The notes under the pieces were generated by a model that had not been told where the DNA came from, made no database searches, and worked only from the letters and a program-made list of their open reading frames with translations. The position numbers were made by a program, and so were the translations under genes. Shown here piece by piece: positions 13,510-29,138 of a stretch of 64,000 nucleotides of DNA. Source of the stretch: Pelodera strongyloides (Eukaryota; Nematoda; Chromadorea; Rhabditida; Rhabditidae); the NCBI GenBank assembly GCA_036852015.1, contig JAANDG010000262.1:62001-126000 (forward strand), written 5' to 3'. Numbering within the stretch: the first letter of the stretch is position 1; each line of letters opens with the position of its first letter.

Positions 13510-15203
13510 CAAATTACTACATTAAATGTACGGTAGTACTAAGTACTAGATCCATAGGAATATTAATAGCATACGCCTTTAACTAGAATAAAAGAATACT
13601 CTCCTCAATTTCAATTAGACTAATGAATGAGACTTGAGACAATCGTGATTCCCCGAACAACAAAAATTCACTTTTGTTTCGCGTTTCCGTTTGCTTGCCA
13701 CCAAAGTTGAAAACATAAAACATTTCTTGGTGTGTACTTCAAAGCAAGTGAAGCCTTCAACGACACATCAAACCAAACGAAGAGGAGAATCAGAAATAGA
13801 TTCCTACCGAACATTTTCTTCGTCAAAATCGACGACAATCTCATTCAAACGGGCAATGGTGCTTAATGAAATTGGCTGCTGGCAAATAATGAAGAGCGGT
13901 CAACAGACATGCCAGACGACAGATTTTATGAGAAAGTGGAAATTGTCTGTTCTGCGAGATCATCTAGTTCTAGTCGAGACTTTAACTTCGTTATGTAGAG
14001 AGGGGAGAGAGATAAAAAAAACCACGCTCAGCCGTTTGATTCCATTAAAATACGGGACCAATAAGCGCATAATTCATATTGCAGATTCCACAAATGAAAA
14101 GTACATGTTCAGTTGCAATTTCATTAAAATTTAAAAAAGCCACATAATGTGAAAAGTAAGACATCACCTAACATCTAACACCCTTCGTGAATATATGGTG
14201 TTAAACGATGAAGGAAAGACAAAACAGCAAATTACAAAAACAGTACTGTGAATTTCATTGTATACAAAATAATGGAACGTAAACGTAAGTAAGTAGGCGA
14301 TCGTAGTGCGAGAAACCGAGAAACAACCATATTATAGTGGGCATCTCGTGTGGCATAAATTGGCTACACTTTCAATGCATCAGTACATTCTTGTCTGTAT
14401 ATTCGTATGAATCGAATGAAAAAACACACGCCCCTTTCTACTTACTATTCTACATTTAAATTTCATCCATACTATCTTTCGAGCAAGGTTCTGATTTCTG
14501 ATACTAATAAGTTATCCGATAGTTCAAGGCTAAAATAAACTTATTTGCCAAAATGAAAAAGACAAATTTGAAGAACGATAAGCAAGAATACATAAGAAGC
14601 CAGGGGCAAAAGTATAAAGAAATGAAATTTCTTGCAGAAAGCGCAGAGCAAAATTCCAAGTTTGCGGACAAAATTGGCTCAATTTAGGGCAGCAAATGGT
14701 CGACAAAAAACGCCTTACAACGGACGTTCTCGGGTTGAGAAAAGGCGGCGAAAGGGCAAAGTTGAAAGATTTAGAGTGATTTAGCGGGCCTCTGTCATAT
14801 GAAAAGGGCTGTCAACTGGCCAATTAGCAAGAAAAATGCCATTGGGTGGGGGAGGGAAACTAGCTTCAGTTCAGTGAAACAAACAAACACTTTCTCAATG
14901 GAAAATGGAACAGAAAATGAAAATGGAACAACAGAAACACTTCTACAAAGAAAGTAAAGAAAAGACAAAAAAGTATGGAATGTGTATGTGCATACAAAAA
15001 CGGCACAATTACACATCAACACCAATAAAAAATAAAAAATTTAATATAGAAAACATCGCGCATAAAAATTAAAAATACAGCAAATTGTAAATAACAAAAT
15101 GACACAATGTTAAAGCAACAAAAAAAACCTATTTTCTGGCAAGTCATGATATGAATAATAATAAAAATGTTTAATAAATAAATAAAATAAAATAAATACT
15201 GAC
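13510..15203. other. Spacer or intron without recognised gene
   Basis: AT-rich. It contains a 147-codon open frame at 13691-14134 of unremarkable composition, with no recognisable domain and no splice pattern. Nothing else supported. Confidence 0.4.
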
Positions 15204-18200
15204 CTTCGCTCTTCTGGTAAAGATTCTTCCCGGCGGATGTGACCAAAGTTGATTCGCTTACTGTAGAACGACGCTGTAAGATTAATTATTCATTAAAGAG
15301 AAAGTTTCAACTGCATGATTTTGCAGAAAGCGGTACAGGCACGTGGTTTTGAAAAGTACAAAAATTTGTATACAGTCATGCATACAAAAATAGGTACACA
15401 AATTCGCATACACGATGATGCATTTGCCACGCTACATTTTTCAAACCCACGTGCAGTACTGCTATGCATCATTTGCTGTGCTATGTGCATAAGATACACC
15501 ACGGACAGACGCCATGCCAAAATTAGCATAAAAAATTAATCTACCAGTTCAATGGGAGCACTTCCACTTCGGGCACCAGCCACGTTGGCCATAAAGCCTA
15601 TTCCACCCAGGCCAGCACGTTCCTTCTAAATCAGAATTGTGAAGAAAGAACATATGCAACCTCGGTCAGAGTCAAGAAAAATTCATTAAAAAATAATAAC
15701 CAATCAACTCACTACCCTTGCTGAGGCCATCTCCGATTCCCTCGGGGAAATAGTCCCTGGGGGCAGAAAGTAGAATTCTAATGTGAGAGACGCAGAGAAA
15801 AAGACAGGGAATTCTCCATGGGGAATTGAGTGGTGAATATATGGCCTCTAGTTTACGGTAGCAATTTTTTAACGTTCTGATCAGCACTAATCCACCCACC
15901 TTTTTCTTTCGATCCGAGAAAAAAGTGTCAAAAATATTAGACTTCTCCTTCTTCTTTTCCACACGAAACCGGTCACCGGGCCTAAACAAATTATTCACTG
16001 ATTATTTGCATTAATATACAATCAATAGCCATCTCCATATTTGTTTTTCGTTTCGTGCAATCCTGGTGCAAAACCACTCTGCTCAGAAATAACAGCCCAT
16101 TGAGGAGTGTAAAGCATTTTGATTAGAAGCTGAAAGCCTATTTTACGCATAAATGTTAGAATAAATTATATATGGATACGTAACGCCGATCCGTCAGATA
16201 TATAACGCGTAGTTTGCCTTGAGGATGCTGCACGAAACAATTGTTGGTGATCGTAAAAATAGCCCATTAGTTCATTTCATACACTGGCGATATTTTGGAA
16301 GAAAATAGCAAGAATTCGTCATTGCTATTAGAAATTTATCAGTATTGAGCATACGGATAAGTTAGAATCTGTATGTGAGTCAATAAAGTCAGACTTGTAA
16401 TGGGTAATGTAAGTACAATTAGCATCGTTGGAGTGGAGAATACCTTCGATTGTCAGATATTTGGAATACGAGTTAAAATAGCAACTGAACAGATCGAAAT
16501 TCTCCAGAAAATGAAGAAACGCGTTCACTTACCAACTTTTATCAAACATTTTCAGAATATACTAGCTATGTTCTTCAAGACATAATTTTAGTCGAATGAC
16601 CGGTCGGTCACCAATCAATATTATCCATTTTCACAAAAACAAGCTATCTACTATCTCTAAAAGGATGACAGCTCTACGTGTTACAAGTCAAGTTTAGCGC
16701 TGCCATAGCAATTCGCCAATATTTTGCACGGCTATCAATCAAATAAACTATCGCCGAGCAACGAGGAAGTAAAGTGAGAAAATACGACGCATCGGCGTTT
16801 TTTTATCATACTGTTCTCGTCTTGCCAAAAATATCAATATTCTCATTGTCACTTACTACACGTTCTACCAGTATATGACATAAAACAGTAGAATGTCCAT
16901 TTTGTTTGATGAATATAACGTGAGCACACGATCCGGCAAAATAGTAAGTCAAAGGCACACACAAGTTGGCAGACGGGAAAGCACAGTTAACGCATCACGC
17001 ATCAGTAATCAGCATAACATTCAAAGCACACTCGGTAAACCGGAGAACATATAGGTAAGAAACCACAAAATAGTAAAAGAACAGCAATTAGAAAATTCGA
17101 ACTGGTTAAAAAGTGAATTCTGCATGTTTTGAATATAATATAAATTATTGAATGTTTAAATATAAATAAATATATAGACGCACGATTAGCTAGAGAAAGG
17201 GTAGATAGGTCGAGGTAGGCTAGGGGTCGGGGTAAAATTGAGAAGAAAGGAGCAGATAGCCCGGAGAAGTTCAAAAGAAGCAAATTCATATACAAAAACT
17301 CACCACGACGGTGACGTATCACGAACCAAATGATAATGTCTAGAAAAGGTTTTTATTTTTATTTTAATTAATGCGCCACTACGAATAAAACACAACCCGC
17401 CCGCGCAGTCAGCAAGACTAGCGATTTACATGTGACCTTTTTCAATTTGTTCTAAATTCTAAAGTTGCTTTTCCTATAGTCTGACAAAACAATTAATTGT
17501 ATCGCAACCCTGCATCCCCCATGCGATTATCGCTTTGCAAGCAAAATCGTGAAACACGTGCAATTTGTGAGTGCGCAACACTCGCTTGCAGCAAAAATAA
17601 GCATAACAACATAAGGCGCGAATTCTTACCTTGGCTTTAGTCGCTTTTCTTCTCTCGCGGAATCGCGGCGTCGCGCGGCCGCCGACGTCGACAGCGTGCG
17701 ATGAAGAGCGACCAAATCATCGGCAATGTCATCTTCATCTACTTCATCTAACGAAGCACTGGCCAACTTCCTCGGAAGTGCGTCCACCGTAATCTTTCGC
17801 GATGCCGCGACTGCCGCAATATTTCGCTCATTCGATCGCGGCGTGAACAGTCGAAGACTTCGCCTCACAACACTCACCACGCCACCACTGCTCGCCGATC
17901 GCACTAGCGGCGAGGCGGGCAGATCACGGCGTGGTGCCTCAATCTTGTCGCTCGAGCGATGCCGCTGCGACAAGAATCCGCGGCGGAATAGCGGAGGCGG
18001 AGGTCCGTCGTTAGGCTCGAGTACGGGAGAGGGTAGTAGTTCCGAGAGTGAGGCCAGTCTCTTCCGTATCGGGGGGATCGGATCCGGTTCCGTTTCCGGA
18101 ATACACGACGTCGACTTCACTGCCTTCTTCTTCACATTCACACCACAGGCTGGGGAAATCGTGCACGTGCTAAACCAAAGTAAAAACTGAAGAAACAGAA

Positions 18201-21200
18201 AGAAACGAAAACCGAAAGAAACAAATGTCACGCTTGAAATCAATGAAAACGAAAACCACAGAAATGCAAAGTAACACAAAAAACCGAATCATGCGCCATT
18301 TATTGTTAAAATGAAAATAAGGACCCAAAACAGACGATGGACAGTCCGATCGTGCATAGTGACGGAATATATAGGCTGACAGATTGATAGACAGAGAAAT
18401 GTAATGTGCCAATGACAGTACGTCTAACAACCACTGAACCACGTTGCAAACTATGAATAGCTACGAACGGTTGCGGTTGCGAAGGAAATTAACCGCGCAC
18501 CGCGTCCAATACAAAACAAAATGTGCTGTTATTATATGCATACAAAAAAAGAAGACACGATTCCAAGGACAGCGTCAACACTCAGCTTTGATTCCAAATT
18601 CCACAATCCCAATGCTCAATGTTACTAGTTTGTTAGAGTTCCGTGTTCCGTTCTACATACACACATACAATTTTACAGTTCACTTCATCGACGACCAACA
18701 TAAACGATAGACAAGTTTCAATTGAAGGCAATAAAACGAAAAGGAAACGGACGCAACAAAACAGACGGTCGATTCACAAAGGGGGAAACCATCACCATGA
18801 CGCAGATTGAGATTGAATGAATACTCAGATACAAATCGAAAATAGATAATATACTTATTTGAGTCTCTAACTGAACAAGAATTTTTCTTTACCAATTACT
18901 ACTGCTTTCGTTTTCGTATTCTGGGTCTAACCGTCCAACCTTATAGCCTCACCGTTTTCACCTTTTGCGGTCAATATTTTCTCGAATGAAATCTATCTAC
19001 ATGAAGCGCTACATTACACGCAAGTAGCTAATTGTAATTACAACAGTTCGACGTCGTAACTTGGTGTCTGCTAATAGTGCTACTCGCCAATGCTAATTGA
19101 CTAACCATTATAATTTTCCTCAAAATGTTTTGACTGATTTACAAAGATCCGCCCAGACAAAAAACGTCGTTCCTTCTTAGGCGAACGCAGGCATTTTCTT
19201 CTCCTATCAGTGACTCAATATATACAAACAAATCGGGAAGAAAAAAACATGGAATGTGAAACCAAAACCAACTGAATGTTGCCATTTTCATCCGATACTA
19301 GAATACTATCAATTGCCCTGAACATTCACAAGGTCGAGTGGCGAGACGGCGAGAAGCGAGAGAAGCGCCGCGCGCTTACTTTACGACTAAACTAGTCAAG
19401 CGAGAAAAACTCAGCCATACGCCATACTCATTCTAGGCTTGACTGGTCTGCCATCAAAACAGATCAGCTTTTGTTATAATGCATGATTGCCTGAGATAAG
19501 GAGATTCTTATGAAAATTATGCGTCCTAAATGGTAGAATACAACTTTGCGGGTCTCAGAAAGAGTAAAAATGTAAGTTAAAAGTAAATTTATGAAGACTT
19601 CATTCACGGGCCATAATAGGTACGTATACATCCTAGAACGGATGTAAGAAACGTGCATTGTTCCACTACACACAGTAATATTGGAGAACAAGAGCTAAAA
19701 TAATATTTGTTGGGAACGATATATCACAGATGATCGCAAGTGTGTGTAAACATGCACAACCACATTCTATAGTCTATATGTGGGAAGCTTGACACTGTCT
19801 GACTCTGACTAATACAAATTTAGCGCGTGCCGGCGCATAAGAGAGAGAGAGAGAGCCAATAAAATGCAAATGTTAAATCGCGATGTGCTTGTGTGTGGGC
19901 GGCAAAAGGTCGTTTGTATTCCATTTCGACAAAAGGTGTCAATAGAATGAGAAGATATATATATATATACATTCACGTTCAAATGTACTCAAAACTAAAA
20001 TTATGATGCCGATAGGAAATAATAACTGCGCCTTATATTTTTTACAATTATGCAATACTTATTCCTTTTTTAAACTTCGTCTTAAACTTACCTCTTATTA
20101 AGATAAAAAAAAGGCCAGATAAAATATATGTAAAAGTTCGGAGACAAGATTCAAAAGTTTAAAACTTGAATGAAAGTAGAAAGTAGATTAGAACGAGAAT
20201 CATGCTTTCAACAAGACCGTACGCACATACAGCGCTACATCAGCGTCGCAAGCTTTACAAAAACCAAAACAGTACACAGTATACTTTCGCATGCTCCAGA
20301 CAGACCAACATTGAATAAGAGAGATTGACAATGGCTGTCAATAAGACAACTTAATCAAGGGACCGAGATGTCTTAGCTTTCATAAAAAGCAAATAGCACA
20401 AAGTGCTGATAAAAACATACTTGACTTCAGCTGGTGACACCAACGGTTCCACTGTTGGAGGAGATGTTGCAGAAGGCGCTGTATTTCGCGATTGGATCGA
20501 AATTAACGACGGCGACATCACCTAAATGAGATTATGAGATATGATTTATAAAACTTATCATTTATCGGCACCGATCAGAAATTTACAACGAACATACAAA
20601 ATAAACCAAAAACAAATACAACAACAATGCATGACAAAACATAGATCGACTAATTGTAAGATCGAGACAAACTATTCAAAATTCATGAAGAATCAATAAA
20701 AACGACACATTCATTTTCGAGAAAACAACAATACTACGATACACAAGACACGACACCATGAACTTACTATGCATAACTTCGATAGGGATATAGCTGAACA
20801 ATTATTCGTTTGTACAAATAAAACAAGAAGGGAGACACAGCGGGCATAGAACTAAAAACATACATTATGTGGTGTGCTGAACGATGGCATGTGCTGTTTC
20901 CACGACTGTCTACTCGCAGCTTTCCTCGGCAGAACCACTGGAGGTGGTTCGAGTTCCGCCGATGAAGCTGAAAAGAAAAAGGAGAAATAATAAATTTGTA
21001 ACCATTTTACATGCATACATTTTCAAAATGTGTACACATACCTACTAACTTATCTTCGTCGATATTTCACAGTATATCAATACAGTTCAAACTTCATAAC
21101 ACATATACACAGGATACTGACTACTAAAAACAAAAACTGCTTCACTTAACAAAAACTCAAGCCAAAACCGTACCTCCATTTCTCCGTTCATCATTAATAG

Positions 21201-24200
21201 ACGGGTCCGAAGTGCTCTGATTCCTATCCATCCCTTCACTTCTCGATGGTGAAATTCGTTCATCGTGCGAGGTTTTGCGCTGGTGAAGGAGCTAAAAAGG
21301 AATTCAGTTAAACTGTTAAACCCTCAATTATCCGTACCTTCACATTTTTGCCTAACCTACTAACTTATTTCTTATGGTCAAAATCTCCTGAAATAAAACA
21401 AAAACAAGATAAACCATACTGCACAAACCTGGCTCTGGCAACGGTTGGCCACAGTAGAACGAGTCGATTTCGGTCGTTGACGGATCTCCTGCAAATAAAA
21501 CACTTGATTTTCACAACATGCATTTTCTCGCAGTATAATAGTATTAAGAAAAATATATTATGGCAATTCATAAGCACAGGTTAAATTTAGTTATATTTAT
21601 AATACAAAATAAATTTAGTTATATTTATAATACAAAATAAATTTAGCTCTATTTATAATGCAAAATAAATTTAGTTTTATTTACAAACACTTACCACTCT
21701 GGGAACTGCATCCTCCATTTCACGTTGTCGCGGCAATTGCGGAAGATGATCAGATATTGCACGCCTGTAATGTAATGAATGAGAATGAGTTCCAGTAAAT
21801 AAAGGAACATGTTTCTACCTCGCTTTATAACAAAGGAATGTAATTCATTTGTTACTGTAGTGAAGAAGTCGACCTCACTTATTATAAAACAAAAACTCAC
21901 CTATGAAGTGGTGGATTTTGGAATATTGAAACGGGCTGTTTCAGGAATGGACTGTCTGGTACAGAGTCCGTCGATGTGTCTCTGAATGAATTAATTTGTC
22001 ACGAATAATAATAATATTTCGTGAACCCCCAGTCCCTAGTTCTTAGTTTGTCTTGCACGATTTGTGTTTTACGGTACCTCGCTGTGTTTTACGGTTTTAA
22101 CATATATGTTATCCAACAAAGCACTATCTAAAATGCTTTCCGTTAACAGCTTACCTTGAACTGAGCATCATTCCTGGTGCCAGTTCACTTGGTTCCATTG
22201 GTAAGGCAACATCCTCTTCCTCGTATCGCTCGTCAGCGTTTACCACTTCGAGCGACGGAGCACTGTGATGGGTCGATACACCCGGACGGCGCCAGGGATC
22301 CTGTAATGATGGTTTATCAAAGCTAAACCCATCTCAGTACTGGAACAGTGAAATAAACGCTTGGTGCTACATAGCAGCATCACCGGCAGAAGCAAGGAGA
22401 AACGAGGTTCAGGATCAGGAAGAAACTTCGCACTTGCTAAATACGAAATTGATCCAAATTTTACTCCAATTATTCCAGAAAACCAAAAAAACTCACTTCA
22501 GATTCTTCTTCGTTAATTGACGGCAAATTGGTCGTCCTCCTCTTTTCCGCTTCAAAAAACATCATATCCAGTGTGATATTGTCCGAAAGGAATGGAGTTC
22601 CGGGTGCTGAAGAACTATTATAATGAAAAAGTGAAGTGAACAATATCTTCGGAGAATGTAAAGTCCAATAAAGATATTGATTTGGTTGATTAACCACTTA
22701 CAAACTTACAATTTGGTTAAGTACTGATCAACTACACCAAACACAAAGGATAACTTATAGGAAAACTCACGGGTATCTGCATCATCTGCCCCATCAGTCT
22801 GCATCACATCTATGGCGTCTGTAGAGATTTGCATCTCCAAATTTCGTTGTTCCATTTCACGTTGCAATTGAATGAGATATGGTTGCTCTTCCATACTCTG
22901 GAAACCGACGAAATAAATATCTCGTTACTTACGCTGATTCTGCTACCAAAAGATCAGCAGGTATCTTAGGAACATAGAGTAAAGTAATGTACGAAGTACT
23001 AACTCTGCTATCACAAATAGTGTAATATAAATACCTCCTGCAGATTGTTGTTTGGACTTGGACTTCGGTCCGTTATTCCATTATCCGACGAACCCTCTAC
23101 CTCAAAGATTGGGGCGCTCGAGGTCGACGCCGAATAGTCTAAAATACGGCCATTGCGGTAAATCACGAAAAGCCTGCTAGACAACAATGATGAAATAATA
23201 AAATAACAAACAACGCAAATGAACATTTAAAATACAAATAAACAAAAAAAAACCAAAGCCAAAAAAGTCAGTGAATGGAATGGGTACAAAATACAAAAGG
23301 ATAGTAGAAATAGAATGACAATTATGAATGTAGACTCTCACCAATTTCCAATGGCAGCCTGTCAGGTAAGTTCTTTGTCCCAGTAGTTTCTTCATCAGCA
23401 ACTTGACCATTTAAAGACGTAACGCTGTCTTCCGAAGTGTCCAGATCCATGTCCTTTGAAGCTGAAAATCGAACAATAAAATAACAAATAAATATATTTG
23501 GAATAGGACATGACAAACTGTCCTCATTTCAGAACCAATGATAAGAACGTCAAAAAAAATTCTATAAGTGTCATTACTTCAATGAGACCTCAAGTCAGGC
23601 TGAAAATGTTTGCTCACATTCAGAACAAGTCTGCTCCAGGGACGCTGAGGTACTTTGCACACCATTGACACCATTCCCCTCTTCTGGTGTAGATTCGACC
23701 ATTTTATTCAGAGCGATACAGTCCAGTGGATCCAACTCGTCGAGAGACTAAAACGGATACCATGGAACATACCCCATGTACTCATGCAACATCAAAAATT
23801 ATTGAATTCTAATGAAACCACTCGTTTACTCTGCCTTACAATACGATCCCAGCGATAAGTCTTAACTATTCAAAATTTCCCATATAAATACCACAAAGAA
23901 GTCCGTACCTGATTCTCTTTTTCATTCATTTCACTGGGACAATCCTCCCTGCGGATATTGACATCTTCTTCACTCATCGCGTCAATCGGACGCTTGCAAG
24001 GCGAGCTCAACACTTCACAGCCTAAACAAACAAATAAACAACCGTTTTGGAACGTTTTTTCTATACTTAATAATAAATGTTTATTGGATCAACGAGTCGT
24101 AGGAACAAAGAAGAAAGCTCTTGGGGTAATTGCTGTGAGCTCGTAAACCAAAAGGTACCCTAAAATGTTGGTGCGGTAAGAACACCATCATACTAACAAC

Positions 24201-27200
24201 AAGGGACCTTATCTATGTGCTATTCATATTCACAACATACAAGATAATCAACGGCGCATCATAGCAGACCTTTTCGGGACATCGAACATATCATAAACAA
24301 ACTTTGAACAATGTATTGCACCACCATTGAGTAAAGGTGCTAGGTGCACGCTCTTGAAGCGTGAGATTAAAAAGAAATGAAAAAGATGACCTACTTCTTG
24401 ATGCTTTATGTTCGTAATTCAAATCGGTGGCTGTATTTGCAAGAGATGGCACACAATCTGCAAGTAATGATAAAGATACAACAGAATAGCGACAGAAGAC
24501 AAAGAAAGGAAAGCGGAATTATGATCCTAAGGCTCGGGTAAAAGTAAAGAGCATAACGCACGTTTTTCGCAAAAGTAATTAATAACCTCCATTAATTAAC
24601 ACTACTAAACCCCGTAGGATCTTCAACAACAGAATATAATAATGTCAACTGAAATAAACCACTTCCTTTACCGATCACTTATTCACTTTTCAGTCTCTTC
24701 TCAAATAATCTAGCCACTTTTTGGAAACATAAAAACGCCATAAAATCGATAACAAACTATTTCAGTGATAACCCGTAGGTCATGTTCTCGGAAAGAACGA
24801 AAGTACGCAAAGACATGTCTTTTATCAGTAAAAAATGACAAGAAAGACACGACAAACTTTATTCGGAGGAAAAAGTGGGGCGCCGCGATTAGAGTATTCA
24901 GAAACTACAAACTATCAAAGGGAAAGAAGCAAACGAAACCCAGAGCGAACTAACAGATTATTTCAATGAGAGAAACATGGGAGTAATGTAAAAATATACA
25001 CAAGTAAAAAATAACAAAATAAAATATTTGTCAATACAGTAAAGAAAACTAACCGTGATCACTCTGTGTGGCCCTTGAGTCACAATTCACCATCTCAGTC
25101 GAACGAGACCATTCGACGATACGAAGTGCTTCTGAAATGAAAAGGAGGGTAATTAAAGAAATTAGGGTTAATGTGACTGTGTAGCAGAACATAAAATCTG
25201 CAGAAAATACAAAAGAGAGGGACAATCAACTGACTACCTCCGTCAGACGTCAGTCTGCTTATGATTAGTTGAAAAAGGAAGTAGAGGTAGAGAATGAAAT
25301 TAACGAAAACTACAAAACAACGTAAGATGAAAATGGCAACTGATAAATACATATTATTCGGATCTCGGATCCCCTCCCCGATAAAGATCTACAAATTAGA
25401 ATAGACGAGGATCAACACATGACATGAGCAAACTGTGAAGTCAGTCACGCATGTGATAAAATGATACACAATCAGATCAGATCAGGTTGGCGGACTGGAT
25501 TGGATTCACAACACTAATTGGGAAAATTAATTCCATTTTCATATCCATCCATATAAACGAAACAAGGGAACGCTACGCAAAATCCTAGATCTCGATAAAC
25601 CAACAACAATAACTAATTAACTAACGAATCACTCCAGCTACTTACTACAACTAGTCTACAAGGTTTCTAGGTTTCCCCTAATAAAACACGCTAACACGCA
25701 AATAAGAGACGATCAGACACCGAGCTGACCGAGCAAAAAAAAATTAGGTAAAAATTAACGATCGACTTCGATTCCATGCTTCCATGTACAGATAAGAATG
25801 AAACGAGAGCCTCTGAACAGGTTTTCCAGGAAAAGAACAAATGTTTGTAAATATTCACTGATTAGCGAGAGAATAATATCAAATGAGAGATGATGAAATG
25901 TGTTCTTCATCGATCAGCTGATCGGTTAGCGGACGGAGCAAAAGCGAAACTAGTTACTCGAGCGATCTAATTATCTAATAACAAGAGACATTTTTAAAAA
26001 CTAATCGAAGGAACGAAATCAAAGACCACATAATCAGAACAATATCAATATTTTACACAAATATAGCCAATTGACCGTTTCCGGTAACTTCGGTAACTTC
26101 GGTGTGCATCATGCTGATTCAATATATTGCAATGAATAAACAACATAAATTGAACACATTTGTTTAAGAAAGTATACATATTAAGGGGAAATACATAGAA
26201 AAAGAGAAAGAGCGAGAGAAAGAGAAAGAGCGAGTTCAAAGAGCACAAATTATGATAAGAGAAGAGAGAGGGAGTGAAAAATGATGAGAGTGATATTGAT
26301 ATGGCAGCTGTCAGAGGCTGTGAAACGATAACGAAGAAACGAAGTCGGGAGAATGAATAATAATCGACCAGACAGGTCGTCAGGTCTTCAAATATAGCTT
26401 TTGTCTTTTGTTGTCTCAGACTCTCGGATAACACAACATATTTCTGGAACAGACAATACGAGTTACGGAGTTACATTACAATAAGTCTGACATACTGAGC
26501 AGGCATATTGTTCACTACTCGCATAGAATAGAGACAGAATTCGGGCAAAAGTCTCAGAGGCAACACCACAGATAATCTGATTTTTGATAGAGACATGATA
26601 TACAAAAACACACAAGAGACCGTACAAGGAACGAAGGAACAAAGCTTTTAACGATTTTTTACTAAGACCTAGAACCTTTGGCTAAAAAATCTACATGGGG
26701 TGTTCTACACAACTTGAAGATTACACGACGTAATTACAAAGGATCCGTAAAATCTTACACGCAAGAAAAAAAAATAATACAAATTGTTTTGCTCAATGAC
26801 ACGGGTGACTTGGTCAACAAGAACAGGCACATAAAACCACAGATATGAATAATAGGGTAAAGGTGTAACCAAGAGACAAACAAAAAAAATGAGGAAGAAA
26901 GACGTAGTACTAAACAACAAAAAGAAGAAGACATGTACAAAAAACAGACGGTTTTAAGACAAATCAAACAAGAACTACGTAACTACGTTCCCTTTCCTTT
27001 TAGAACGAGAATTATAAAACCACAACGAAATACAGAAGGCAGAGCGCTGCGTAAATCCGGGAATTGAAATACTCACGGAAACCAAAAAGTAATATTCAGC
27101 ATAATCAGAATTCAGAATTTGAACCCCATTCAATCGTACCACACAATCGAATGAATGCGTGCTGGATAGCACCCAGAAAGTCGTTTTAAAATAGAAAAGA

Positions 27201-29094
27201 AATGAGTCAGAGATTGCGCAAACGACGACGAAAATTCTTCTAAATGAAAACAATTCCACAAGAGAAACGCAGTGCAGAAAGACATGACAATGACATATTC
27301 CTATATGAATAAATATATGCTAAGACTACTGCTTCTCCAAGTTCGTACATGATTTACATGAAGCTTGATCACTTGCGCGACTACAAACTATAAACTCTAG
27401 GCAGCTTGACTACAAAAAAAAACAGGTGACAAAATCAAAATGTCCGATGAGTGCGAGCCGCGAGCCAAAATCCCAAAATCAAGAAAGGAAAGCTGCTAGC
27501 TACCAAAGTGACCGATCTTGTTCTCAACAACAAGCAACAGGAACAGGTACAAAAATATAAACAAACGAGCATCACAAAATAATTATACTATAGACATGTA
27601 CAGTATCAAATATCAACTAACACCAGAGTACAAACTCCTCAAGAAACTGAACAATGTCAATAGTACATGGCTGTTTCGCACAAAACTCTCTGGAAAGTGT
27701 GGAAAGAACGAATATGAGTCAGCCAACAAAAGTAAAGTATTGGTACTGCGATGTTTCACTTCTAAATACACACGAATTTCACACGCAAATCGATGTTTAA
27801 AACAAACGACTGCAATATAATCGAACACAAATGTCGTGGGAAGTGCAAATTCCGTTACGCTACAGTGTCCTAATAATATAGTCGATACCCTCAGAAAATT
27901 CATATATGTTATTTCTTGGTATAAAAAAACTAATACAAATGCCTATTCTAAATCAATCGATAGTCAAATTTAAAAGGCCAACTCTAACTCAAAAGATGCA
28001 GAGTGTTAGAAAACGACCGAGCCACTCACTGCTATGTTTTATATGTGAGAGGCGGAGAAAAAGGGCCACGACGGCGCCTGCTGCAAGGTTACCACAAAAA
28101 ATTCGGGTAATAAACTAAATTCTAAACTAACTAACTAATTAACCCGCCCACTCCACCACTATATAATTACAAGAACATACAATATATATAATAATAATAT
28201 ATAGATTATTGATGCAAGGTCCAACCTAGCAAATAAATCCCAAGTCTACTTCGCAGCAGCAAAGTACACTGTCACAGCGCGAACATTAAACACTATGTAC
28301 ACACACAACGAGAGTTGAGTAGAATGTGTGAGAAGAAAGAGAGGAGTGCGAATGGGTACTGGACAGTAAGTAGGCATTAGGCAAAAGAGGGTCTGCGGTC
28401 TGGCCAGGACTATGGACCGGGACCGGACCCGGACCGAACCTTGAACCGTCTAGAAATGGGGATGGGGCTACAATGGATTATTATAAACAAACCATTACAT
28501 TCAGTGACAAGAAAAAGATTCCCAATCGAAACCTTAGGCCTTAGGACTTAGGACTCGGAGTCCGTGCTTCAGATACCCTGAATTTAATGTGCACTACAAG
28601 AGATATGCCTGGTCACTAATGGGGTTTCCAAGTATCCCAAAAATTCGGTGTGATTCTGTCAATACTACCGTATTTCTGCACGAAACCTGCACATATAATA
28701 ATATGAAAAATTAAAAAAATATCTTCGTGTATTTCCAAAATACCGGAAATTTTCACCATACTTGGAAACCTCATCAACTAGCCCTAGAGACCAAGAACCA
28801 AGTAAACCCTGTGCTGCACGTGAGCCCAGCCCATCTCCTATTGCACAGTACTTCGGGGAGAGTAACGGGGTGAAATGAGTGTTAAGACTTCTTTTCATCA
28901 GTAGAATAGTCGGGTGGTTCTTGTTGAATCAACGTGTTCAGTAGGAGTGCAAACACATTTTCACTCACTACTCAGTCAGTTCAGTCAAAACCGAAGCGGG
29001 ACCCACAAGCCACCAGCTGCACCAACTTTCTTTCACTTCTATACACTGCAATTTTCATTGAAAAAAAGAACGCATTCGATGACGAACAGCTGTG

Positions 29095-29138
<44 letters not shown>

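Noticed and set aside
13691..14134. 147-codon plus-strand open frame
   Set aside because: No domain, no splice pattern and no supporting context in a repeat-rich spacer.
15711..15757. Exon-like stretch between 15900 and 15625 with plausible splice sites
   Set aside because: The sequence belongs to dispersed repeat family A (second copy at 29455), and skipping it keeps the frame between the flanking exons.
27020..27160. Possible exon with a VVRLNG segment recalling PDZ domains
   Set aside because: No convincing acceptor, and the surrounding residues do not continue a PDZ fold.
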